6,740 nucleotides of DNA, from the NCBI GenBank assembly GCA_902782915.1, contig CACZOV010000002.1, forward strand, positions 1 to 6,740, in the 5' to 3' direction. The notes beneath the pieces were generated by a model. That model had not been told where the DNA came from. It saw nothing but the letters and a program-made list of their open reading frames with translations, and did not search any database. This DNA comes from an uncultured Erysipelotrichaceae bacterium. GTDB taxonomy: Bacteria > Bacillota_I > Bacilli_A > RF39 > UBA660. Made by a program: the position numbers and the translations under genes. Every line of letters begins with the position of its first letter. The stretch's first letter is position 1. Shown here piece after piece: positions 1-5,581 of the stretch.

Positions 1-612
1 ATGACCTATTCTTTTAACAGAAAGATTAATTGCATCTATTAAATCCACATCATCTACTTCTCCGGCATGAATTGTATATGGAATATTATTCTTTTTAGCA
101 TATATAAATAAATTTTTATAATTTTTTAATTTATATTTTTTTTCATTCCCAGCAAGATCAATTCCAACAACTCCACGTCCTAAATATTTCTTAGCTAAAT
201 CAATTATCTTTTTATTATCTTCATAAGATAGTTCTCGCATCATACATAAAAGTAAATTAGTTTTAACATTCTTGTTTTCTCCTAACCCTTCAAGTACACT
301 TTTTATAACTTTATCTAAATCTAATCCTTCTTTAGTATGGTAAAGTGGGCAAAAACGAATTTCTGCATAAATAACTCCATCTTTTTCCAAATTATTTACT
401 AGATCTTTTGATATAAGTTTTAAATTCTTTTCTGATTGCATCAAAGAAATTGGAAAATCAAATTTATTTAAATACTCACTTAAATCATTGCATTTTTTAT
501 GAGCAACCATTTTCTCTTTTATTTCAAGAAGTGATAAATTAGATAATTTGCTAGCTAAATCTAATGATATTGATCCATCTAAATGTACATGTAATTCTAT
601 TTTTTTTAACAT
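1..612 (-). CDS. add: Adenosine deaminase, N-terminal 204 residues (3' end outside window)
   Basis: Zinc-dependent cytosolic deaminase converting adenosine (or deoxyadenosine) to inosine and ammonia in purine salvage. The 204 codons seen start MLKKIELHVHLDGS and are open to the window edge. Visible landmarks are the HxH zinc pair H8/H10, the substrate-site segment GVVGIDLAGNE (residues 148-157), the HAGE motif (H182 zinc ligand, E185 catalytic glutamate) and RIGH at the very edge, whose H204 is the catalytic histidine. The family is usually about 330-345 residues, so roughly the last 130, including the second metal/substrate Asp pair, are off the left side. The ATG at 612 is preceded by AGGAGA, which overlaps the TAG stop of the upstream membrane-protein gene. 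Only 8 nt separate the two genes, so they are probably co-transcribed and translationally coupled. Identity is very secure; the truncation is only the window boundary. Confidence 0.95.
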   Translation of the reverse strand, partial: MLKKIELHVHLDGSISLDLASKLSNLSLLEIKEKMVAHKKCNDLSEYLNKFDFPISLMQSEKNLKLISKDLVNNLEKDGVIYAEIRFCPLYHTKEGLDLDKVIKSVLEGLGENKNVKTNLLLCMMRELSYEDNKKIIDLAKKYLGRGVVGIDLAGNEKKYKLKNYKNLFIYAKKNNIPYTIHAGEVDDVDLIDAINLSVKRIGH

Positions 613-620
613 ATATTCTC

Positions 621-1142
621 CTACCTTAAATTTCTAATCCAAGAAAATAAACTATCTACATGATAAATAACAAATAAAAAAATTGTAAAATAAGATATTT
701 TTTTAAATTCGACTTGATTAAAAGCTTTTCTTAAAAAAGGTTCTATTAATTTTAAAAATATTACTCCAAGAAGTCCCCAAATAATTGAATGAAATAAACA
801 TATCCTGCCATTTAAATTTAATATTTCATTGCTATAGTCCCACCAACTTTTTTGAAAAATTAATTCTAACATAAATGATGACATATATTCAAATACAGTA
901 CAGACTATCATAGAAGAAAAAAATATTTTAACATTGCTTCCTTGAATTTTTTTAGTTATAAAATACAAAAGTAAACATCCAAATCCATAAATAGGTCTCC
1001 AAGGTCCATACATAAATCCACCTATTTCAAATGTATGAAATAAATATAATTTATAAAAACTTTCTAAAATACCACCTAAAATAGAACTTATAAAAAACAA
1101 GTATAATATATACATAAATTCTTTTAAATATTTATTATTCAT
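621..1142 (-). CDS. Putative ABC-transporter-type integral membrane protein (CmpB / DUF1113 family)
   Basis: A 173-residue polytopic membrane protein with about five hydrophobic segments (roughly residues 11-29, 49-64, 71-91, 115-136 and 149-167). It carries the conserved blocks of the CmpB/DUF1113 family: GPWRPIYGFG (46-55), FEYMSSFMLE (84-93), WWDYS (100-104) and LNGRICL followed by WG (110-123). The family is often labelled 'ABC transporter permease', but its biochemical role is not established and no ATPase gene is visible nearby. The start at 1142 has AGGAG at 1150-1154, 7 nt upstream. A second ATG at 1146 lies too close to the SD and would encode only Met-Tyr-Glu before a stop, so it is not the start. 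The gene heads a unit with adenosine deaminase and has a good promoter at 1168-1196. Family assignment is fairly secure; function is unknown. Confidence 0.85.
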   Translation of the reverse strand: MNNKYLKEFMYILYLFFISSILGGILESFYKLYLFHTFEIGGFMYGPWRPIYGFGCLLLYFITKKIQGSNVKIFFSSMIVCTVFEYMSSFMLELIFQKSWWDYSNEILNLNGRICLFHSIIWGLLGVIFLKLIEPFLRKAFNQVEFKKISYFTIFLFVIYHVDSLFSWIRNLR

Positions 1143-1167
1143 ACATCTACTCCTATACTACTATTAA

Positions 1168-1196
1168 AGTATAACATAGAAAAAATAAAGTGTAAA
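1168..1196 (-). promoter_or_regulatory. Sigma-A-type promoter for the membrane protein/add unit
   Basis: On the minus strand, a -35 box TTTACA (1196-1191; 5/6 match to TTGACA) and a -10 box TATACT (1173-1168; 5/6 match to TATAAT) are separated by exactly 17 bp. The predicted transcript starts near 1161, giving a leader of about 19 nt that contains the AGGAG site. It is divergent from the ferredoxin promoter. This is the best-formed promoter in the window. Confidence 0.7.
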
Positions 1197-1202
1197 TCAC
1201 TT
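1188..1202. promoter_or_regulatory. Candidate operator: 15-bp inverted repeat AAGTG-N5-CACTT
   Basis: A perfect 5-bp dyad (AAGTG at 1188-1192, CACTT at 1198-1202, spacer TAAAT) covers the -35 box of the minus-strand promoter and lies about 20 bp upstream of the ferredoxin -35 box. This is where a repressor would block the membrane protein/add unit. The dyad is seen directly; regulator binding is inference, and no regulator gene is in the window. Confidence 0.3.
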
Positions 1203-1222
1203 CTTGTTTTTTATCATAAGAC

Positions 1223-1251
1223 TTGCTAATTTTATTAATTCTTAATATAAT
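1223..1251 (+). promoter_or_regulatory. Promoter for the ferredoxin gene
   Basis: A -35 box TTGCTA (1223-1228; 4/6 match) and a perfect -10 box TATAAT (1246-1251) have a 17-bp spacer. A start 7 nt after the -10 box falls at about 1258, the first G of the GGAGG Shine-Dalgarno (1258-1262). The leader would be only about 10 nt long. The in-frame ATG at 1223 lies inside the -35 box, which argues against it as the ferredoxin start. Confidence 0.65.
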
Positions 1252-1267
1252 AATTTTGGAGGTTGTA

Positions 1268-1459
1268 ATGAAAGTTAAAGTTAATGAAGAAAACTGTATT
1301 GGTTGTGGATATTGTGAAGGAATATGTGATGAAGTATTTTCTTTAGAAGATGGAGTAAGTCATGTAATTGTTGACGAAGTTCCTGTTGAATATGAAGATA
1401 ATGTAAGGGATGCTCTTGAAGGATGTCCAACCAGTGCTATAGAAGAAATTGAAGAATAA
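1268..1459 (+). CDS. Small single-cluster [4Fe-4S] ferredoxin
   Basis: A 63-residue acidic soluble electron carrier of the monocluster 4Fe-4S ferredoxin type (Thermotoga/Bacillus-like). It has the pattern C10-x2-C13-x2-C16-x3-C20 and a distant C53-P-T; C10, C13, C16 and C53 are the expected cluster ligands. C20 normally forms a disulfide with a cysteine about eight residues before the last ligand in T. maritima ferredoxin; here that position is N45, so the disulfide cannot form. The CP usual after C20 is CD here. The chosen ATG at 1268 has GGAGG 5 nt upstream and gives a normal-length MKVKVNEENC start; the longer reading from 1223 adds a hydrophobic stretch encoded by promoter sequence. It is monocistronic, with its own promoter and terminator. 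The redox partner cannot be told from context. Confidence 0.93.
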   Translation: MKVKVNEENCIGCGYCEGICDEVFSLEDGVSHVIVDEVPVEYEDNVRDALEGCPTSAIEEIEE

Positions 1460-1484
1460 AAAAAATTGGATTAACCAATTTTTT
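1460..1484. terminator. Bidirectional rho-independent terminator between convergent genes
   Basis: A perfect 10-bp stem (AAAAAATTGG at 1460-1469, CCAATTTTTT at 1475-1484) encloses the loop ATTAA. On the plus strand it is followed by a T-rich run that ends the ferredoxin transcript. Its A-run gives a T-tract on the minus strand, so it also ends the deoB/alkD unit. The left arm begins directly after the ferredoxin TAA, and the right arm reaches into the TAA of the minus-strand gene (1484-1486). The stem has only two G-C pairs, as expected in so A+T-rich a genome. Confidence 0.85.
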
Positions 1485-2200
1485 TATTTTACTCTACTCC
1501 TTTTTAAAGACTTAATAAATTTCTTTTCATCGACTCCTATTCTTCTTGATTCAATAATCTTACTTAAAGTTTTATTATAAACAAAATCATCTTTTAAATT
1601 TACAAGATAAACCAAAGTTTTTTCTTTGTATTTAATATAGGCAATTGATAAAAGCCAAGAAACTGCCATTTTAACATAATAATCATTACTTTTAATTTTA
1701 GTAACTAAATCTAATGTTTTATCAATATACATATCATGTAAAAAATAATCTAAAAGAATAATAATTCCTGTTCTTTTGATAAAAACATTTTTCGAATGAA
1801 TTAATTTTTTAGCATACTTAAACCCAACTTTTTGATTTTTTTTAAATTGTTTTAAATTAGAAACAAAAGAATCTACATGAGCCCAGGTATTAACTTTTAA
1901 TAAATACACATCAATATATGGAATAAGATTTTCAAGAGATAATTTCAAATAACCATATAAAAATCCTTCAATCATAATCGTTTCATAAAAAGAAGATGTA
2001 TTCATTTTAATAAAACTTTCATAATCACCTTTACTAATTTCTTTAGCAATACGTTTTAATTCACTTGCATTTATACCTAAAATATTTGAAGATCCAGTTA
2101 TTTTTTGATGAAAATCACGATATTTAAGATCTTTTATAGAATCTAAATACTCTAAAAATTCATTATAAGATTTACTATTCCAAGTTATATTAAAATTCAC
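1484..2200 (-). CDS. AlkD-family DNA alkylation repair glycosylase (HEAT-like)
   Basis: A 238-residue all-helical protein of the DNA alkylation repair (AlkC/AlkD, HEAT-like repeat) family, whose members excise positively charged alkylated bases such as N3-methyladenine and N7-methylguanine. Residues matching the B. cereus AlkD active site (W109, D113, R148, W187) are W106 and D110 in NTWAHVDSF, R143 in FIKRTGIIILLDYF and W182 in YYVKMAVSWLL. The C-terminal NKTLSKIIESRRI block (209-221) is also typical. The start is GTG at 2200, overlapping the deoB TGA as GTGA, with GAGGAG just upstream inside deoB. Translation is therefore probably coupled to deoB, and no promoter of its own is evident. Substrate range within this Firmicute subfamily is inferred from the family, not shown here. 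Confidence 0.85.
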   Translation of the reverse strand: MNFNITWNSKSYNEFLEYLDSIKDLKYRDFHQKITGSSNILGINASELKRIAKEISKGDYESFIKMNTSSFYETIMIEGFLYGYLKLSLENLIPYIDVYLLKVNTWAHVDSFVSNLKQFKKNQKVGFKYAKKLIHSKNVFIKRTGIIILLDYFLHDMYIDKTLDLVTKIKSNDYYVKMAVSWLLSIAYIKYKEKTLVYLVNLKDDFVYNKTLSKIIESRRIGVDEKKFIKSLKRSRVK

Positions 2201-3375
2201 TTTAACTCCTCTAAAATACTTTTTCCCATGTCATATTTAATATTAAAGTTATCAGCTATCGTTGCACCAATTGATGCAAATGTTTCTAAATCAGCAAGTC
2301 TTTTTGGAGTAGTAAAGTTTTTATTATAAATTAAAACTGGGGTCATTTCTCTTGTATGATCAGTTCCTTTATAAGTTGGATCGTTTCCATGATCAGCAGT
2401 AATGATCATTAAGTCATCACTTTTAAGTAAACTTTTTATTTCATTAATATGACTATCAAATTCTAGTAATGCATTCATATATCCAATAGGATCTCTTCGG
2501 TGACCATATTTACTATCAAAGTCATTTAAATTAATAAAACAAAGCCCAGTAAAATCACGTTTTTCTATTTCTTTAGTTTTATTAATTCCATCTAGATTAT
2601 CTTTAGTTCGAATACTTTCAGTAATTCCACACCCATTAAAAATATCACTTATTTTTCCTACTCCAATAACTGATAAATGTTTATTTTTCATTCGATCAAG
2701 TACCGTTTCTTTTTCTGGATTAAGTGCATAGTCATGTCGATTAGAAGTTCTTGTAAAATTTCCGTAACTTCCTATAAAAGGGCGTGCTATAATGCGTCCT
2801 ACTTTCCATTCATCCTTCTTAGTTATTTCTCTTGCAACCTGACAAATTTTATAAAGTTCATCAAGAGGAACTACATCTTCATGGGCTGCAATTTGTAAAA
2901 CTGAATCAGCACTTGTATAAACTATAATTTTACCTGTTTTTAAATGCTCTTGTCCTAGTTCTTCTATAATTTCAGTTCCTGATGCACTTTTATTTCCAAT
3001 AATTCCTCTTCCACATTTTTTTTCAAGTTCTCTTATTAGATCATCTGGGAATCCATTATCTGTAAAAGTTTTAAATGGTATTTTAGTTTCAATTCCCATC
3101 ATTTCCAAATGTCCTGTTAAAGTATCTTTTCCACGGCTTACTTCTATTCCTCTTGTATAATATGAATCTATTAAAGTATCTTCTTTAATACCAACTAAAT
3201 TAAGTAAGCCGAGTCTTGCTAAATTTGGTAAATTTTTGTTATTATATTCAATTGTATGTAAAAGGGTATTCGCAGATTCATCATGAAATTCTTTTGCATC
3301 AAGTGATGCCCCTACTCCCATACTATCAAGAACAATTAAAAAAATTCGTTTATATTTTTTATAAATATTTTTCAT
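2197..3375 (-). CDS. deoB: Phosphopentomutase
   Basis: Mn2+-dependent cytosolic mutase of the alkaline phosphatase superfamily. It interconverts (deoxy)ribose 1-phosphate and 5-phosphate, linking nucleoside phosphorolysis to central metabolism. With the start at 3375 it has 392 residues, close to the family length. The metal ligands expected from B. cereus DeoB are visible: D17 (VLDSMG), D287 and H292 (FDSKYGHRRD), D328/H329 (ADHGND) and H340 (GTDHTRE). The phosphorylated threonine falls at T85 in GKDTLTGH. The residue after that His is L, where B. cereus has W. The ATG at 3375 lies 11 nt after GGAGG (3387-3391); the ATG at 3384 is only 2 nt from it and is less likely. An in-frame reading to 3438 would run through the promoter and terminator. 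It heads a two-gene unit with the AlkD-like gene. Confidence 0.96.
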   Translation of the reverse strand: MKNIYKKYKRIFLIVLDSMGVGASLDAKEFHDESANTLLHTIEYNNKNLPNLARLGLLNLVGIKEDTLIDSYYTRGIEVSRGKDTLTGHLEMMGIETKIPFKTFTDNGFPDDLIRELEKKCGRGIIGNKSASGTEIIEELGQEHLKTGKIIVYTSADSVLQIAAHEDVVPLDELYKICQVAREITKKDEWKVGRIIARPFIGSYGNFTRTSNRHDYALNPEKETVLDRMKNKHLSVIGVGKISDIFNGCGITESIRTKDNLDGINKTKEIEKRDFTGLCFINLNDFDSKYGHRRDPIGYMNALLEFDSHINEIKSLLKSDDLMIITADHGNDPTYKGTDHTREMTPVLIYNKNFTTPKRLADLETFASIGATIADNFNIKYDMGKSILEELK

Positions 3376-3386
3376 TGTATTCATAT

Positions 3387-3403
3387 CCTCCATTTTCATT
3401 ATA
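3387..3403 (-). promoter_or_regulatory. Putative deoB -10 box directly followed by its Shine-Dalgarno
   Basis: On the minus strand, TATAAT (3403-3398) is followed after 6 nt by GGAGG (3391-3387). The transcript would start at about 3391, the first base of the SD. No good -35 box is found at 16-18 bp (only T-rich sequence); a TTGACA at 3438-3433 is too far from this -10 box. A G two bases before TATAAT gives a partial extended -10. The -10 match is exact, but chance is possible in such A+T-rich DNA. Confidence 0.45.
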
Positions 3404-3417
3404 ACTAATTTTTTTAT

Positions 3418-3455
3418 AAAAGAAAAAGAAAATGTCAAAAAAAAGACATTTCTTT
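3418..3455 (-). terminator. Rho-independent terminator after recO
   Basis: Reading the minus strand, AAATGTC (3451-3445) pairs with GACATTT (3436-3430) around an eight-T loop. The stem extends past a single bulged T by AAAG/CTTT. A T-rich run follows (T's broken by single C's, to about 3418). It starts about 10 nt past the recO stop and ends the yqeY-recO unit before deoB. The stem is short and A+T-rich, so some read-through into deoB is possible. Confidence 0.7.
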
Positions 3456-3465
3456 ACAATTTATT

Positions 3466-4182
3466 TTAAACTTTTATTTTTTTTATTTCTAAAAAAATTC
3501 CTGTATATTCTTCATAATATTCTTTTAAGAAAAATTCTAATTCTTCAATAATTTTATTTGATGTAAGATTTAATTTATCTATTTTAAAAATATCTATATT
3601 TTGAAATAAATTTAAAAGTTTCAAAGTATTTTTAGAAAACAAAAAGCTTTCTTGATAGCAATTTTTGCAAACACTTCCTGGTATATTTAAATCAAAAGTT
3701 AAAATCTCTTGGGAACCACATAAAGAGCATTCTAAAAAATTTGGTTTTACACCTAAAAAAGTAAGTAGTTTTACTTCAACTATCATAGAAATAACTTTAG
3801 GATCAAACCCATCTTCTATTTTTAATAAAGCATCTCTTACAATTGGAAATAGATTTTTATCATTATAATCTTTTAAAACCTGTTTTACTATATTAACTAT
3901 TCGATTTAAATAAATCATTTTAGAAAAATCAGTCATAGTATTCTTTAAAGAATTTATGATACTTCCTTCAATAAGAGTACTAATTCCTTTTTCTTTATAG
4001 TTAATAGTAAAACTAGCATAAACAAATTTCATACTAATTCCTCGAAGTTTACTTTTCATAGTCCTTGATCCTTTAGACATAACAGAAATATATCCGTGAT
4101 CAAACGTTAATATATTTAAAATTTTACTAGTTTCACCATAATTAGTTTCATTTAGTATGATTCCTTCGATTGTTTCTTTCAT
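3466..4182 (-). CDS. recO: DNA repair protein RecO
   Basis: Recombination mediator of the RecFOR pathway. It helps load RecA on SSB-coated single-stranded DNA at gaps and anneals complementary strands. The 238 residues are typical for Firmicute RecO. The N-terminal OB-fold domain (about 1-80) opens ETIEGIILNETNYGETSKIL, followed by GYISVMSKGSR. A helical domain with a zinc finger follows: C152-x2-C155 (ECSLCGS) and C172-x2-C175 (VCKNC). The ATG at 4182 follows AAGGGGA with 5-nt spacing. This start lies inside yqzL, giving a 35-nt overlap in a different frame. It is the last gene of its unit, followed by the hairpin at 3418-3455. Confidence 0.95.
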   Translation of the reverse strand: MKETIEGIILNETNYGETSKILNILTFDHGYISVMSKGSRTMKSKLRGISMKFVYASFTINYKEKGISTLIEGSIINSLKNTMTDFSKMIYLNRIVNIVKQVLKDYNDKNLFPIVRDALLKIEDGFDPKVISMIVEVKLLTFLGVKPNFLECSLCGSQEILTFDLNIPGSVCKNCYQESFLFSKNTLKLLNLFQNIDIFKIDKLNLTSNKIIEELEFFLKEYYEEYTGIFLEIKKIKV

Positions 4183-4264
4183 CTTTTCCCCTTAATTCCT
4201 GATATAAAAGATAATATTTAACATTTCCTGTTTTTTGAAACAATTTCCATATTAAGTTTTCCAT
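4148..4264 (-). CDS. yqzL: YqzL-family small protein between era and recO
   Basis: A 38-residue protein of unknown function, recognisable by WKLFQKTGNVKYYLLYQEL near its N-terminus (residues 6-24). B. subtilis YqzL (about 47 residues, also between era and recO) has the same W-x2-F-x2-TG-x4-YLL-[YF]-x-E pattern. The tail here is basic (RGKDERNNRRNHTK) and is encoded in the stretch that overlaps the first 35 nt of recO; in relatives the tail tends to be acidic. The ATG at 4264 follows GGTGA (4273-4269), a modest SD, 37 nt after the era stop. The TGA at 4148-4150 lies in recO. The conserved position and motif make it a real gene despite its size. Its role is not known; a link to Era or RecO is only suggested by position. 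Confidence 0.85.
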   Translation of the reverse strand: MENLIWKLFQKTGNVKYYLLYQELRGKDERNNRRNHTK

Positions 4265-4301
4265 AATATCACCATTTATATCATGTAACTTTTATTTATT
4301 T

Positions 4302-5198
4302 TTATTCAATATCTAGATCATCTTTTAATCCAAGTTCTTTTAAATATAATTCTTTGTCTCGCCAATTTTTAAGTGTTTTTACATATAAAGACAAATAAAC
4401 TTTTTTTCCAAAATATTCTTCTAAATCACTTCTTGCTTCCGTTCCAATTTTTTTTAGCATAGAACCATTCTTTCCAATAATAATTTTTTTTAAATTATCG
4501 CGATCAACAACAATTAAAACTCCTAGTCGAACAAGTTTTTCTTCTTCTTCATATTCTTCAACATAACAAGTAACAGAATGTGGTATCTCTTCTTCAGTAT
4601 TTCGAAGAATTTTTTCTCTTACTAATTCAGATACCATTAAATTTGTTGGAAGATTCGTTATATAATCCTCATCATAATAGATGATATCATCTTTTAAATA
4701 CTTTTTAATGGTTTTTATTAGGGAATCAATGTTTATATTTTTAACAGCTGAAATAGGTACAATTTCCTTGAATGGATATAATTCTTTTAATTTATCAATT
4801 TCTTTTAATAATACTGGTTTATTTTTTAATTTATCAATTTTAGTTAATATTAATATAACATCTCTTTCTTCTTGTTTTAATTTATCAAGAATAAATTCAT
4901 CACCTTTTCCAAATCCATCTTTTATATCAACTAAAAATAATACTAAATCTATATCTTTAGTCATTGCATAAGCTTTTTTATTTAAAATAGTTTCTAATTT
5001 ATGACGAGGTTTATGAATTCCAGGTGTATCTACAAATATAATTTGAGATTCAGAATCATTATAAACTCCTTCAATAATATTTCTAGTTGTACCTGATTTA
5101 TCACTAGTAATTGCAATCTTTCTTTGTAAAATACTATTTAAAAGAGTACTTTTTCCAACGTTAGGGCGACCAACTATACTTACAAAACCACTTTTCAT
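4302..5198 (-). CDS. era: GTPase Era (30S ribosome maturation)
   Basis: Essential Ras-like GTPase that binds the 3' end of 16S rRNA and acts in 30S subunit assembly. The 298 residues include all GTPase motifs: G1 GRPNVGKS (10-17), G2 in SGTTRN (T38), G3 DTPG (57-60) followed by IHKP, G4 TKID (119-122) and G5 SA (150-151). A C-terminal KH domain carries the GxxG loop IIGKNGSM (G242, G245) and ends with a YVKTLKNWR segment (272-280). The length is normal for the family. The ATG at 5198 overlaps the cdd TGA as ATGA, with GAGGA upstream inside cdd, so translation is probably coupled. The cdd-era-yqzL-recO order is common in Firmicutes. Confidence 0.98.
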   Translation of the reverse strand: MKSGFVSIVGRPNVGKSTLLNSILQRKIAITSDKSGTTRNIIEGVYNDSESQIIFVDTPGIHKPRHKLETILNKKAYAMTKDIDLVLFLVDIKDGFGKGDEFILDKLKQEERDVILILTKIDKLKNKPVLLKEIDKLKELYPFKEIVPISAVKNINIDSLIKTIKKYLKDDIIYYDEDYITNLPTNLMVSELVREKILRNTEEEIPHSVTCYVEEYEEEEKLVRLGVLIVVDRDNLKKIIIGKNGSMLKKIGTEARSDLEEYFGKKVYLSLYVKTLKNWRDKELYLKELGLKDDLDIE

Positions 5199-5581
5199 TT
5201 TAAATCCTCAACAGAAAATGGATAAGGACAAAGTTCTTCTACCAAATGAACTTCTGTATTTCCCTTTGGATTCATACAAATTACTTCTTTGTCTTTTTCA
5301 TAAAATTCTAAAATAACTTGCCTACACATCATACAAGAAAAACCAATTTTATCGTTATCACACATAACATATAGTTTTTCAAAATCACCCTTTTTATATC
5401 CATTTGCAATAGCATTTAATATGGCACTACGCTCTGCACAAATTGATGCACCATAGGAAGCATTTTCAACATTAACCCCACTAAATTCATGCCCATCTTT
5501 GGTAACTACAATGCTACTTACTCGATAATTTGAATAAGGACTATAACTATTTTTAAGTAAATTTTCTAATTTTTCTTTCAT
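5195..5581 (-). CDS. cdd: Cytidine deaminase
   Basis: Zinc enzyme that hydrolyses cytidine and deoxycytidine to (deoxy)uridine in pyrimidine salvage; a small homotetrameric cytosolic type at 128 residues. Seen are the substrate motif SGVNVENASYG (34-44), the C-A-E centre with zinc ligand C48 and catalytic E50 (SICAERSAI), and the zinc pair C83/C86 in FSCMMCRQV. The last motif is usually SPCGxCRQV, so the Ser, Pro and Gly around the first cysteine are replaced here by Phe, Ser and Met while both ligands are kept. The ATG at 5581 overlaps the rnhB TGA as ATGA, with AAGGA 7 nt upstream. It overlaps era by 4 nt downstream, so it sits inside a coupled block. Confidence 0.96.
   Translation of the reverse strand: MKEKLENLLKNSYSPYSNYRVSSIVVTKDGHEFSGVNVENASYGASICAERSAILNAIANGYKKGDFEKLYVMCDNDKIGFSCMMCRQVILEFYEKDKEVICMNPKGNTEVHLVEELCPYPFSVEDLK

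Noticed and set aside
1223..1267. N-terminal 15-residue hydrophobic extension of the ferredoxin
   Set aside because: These bases contain the -35 and -10 boxes and the SD; the ATG at 1268 gives the normal ferredoxin length.
2677..2898. Plus-strand open frame of 73 codons
   Set aside because: It lies wholly antisense to deoB, which has full catalytic motifs, and its product has no recognisable domain.
3216..3404. Plus-strand open frame of 62 codons
   Set aside because: Antisense to the 5' end of deoB and its SD; the composition is that of a shadow frame and no family is recognisable.
3376..3438. N-terminal 21-residue extension of DeoB
   Set aside because: It would be encoded by the -10 box, SD and T-rich terminator tail; the start at 3375 gives the usual length and has an SD.
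3665..3868. Plus-strand open frame of 67 codons
   Set aside because: Antisense to the RecO zinc-finger region; no domain.
4788..4890. Three near-identical TTTAATTTATC segments in era
   Set aside because: They encode three DKLK tetrapeptides in the GTPase domain of Era; coding coincidence in A+T-rich, Lys-rich sequence.
4681..4971. Plus-strand open frame of 96 codons
   Set aside because: Antisense to the Era GTPase domain, which is strongly conserved; the Ser/Asn/Phe-rich product is typical of a shadow.
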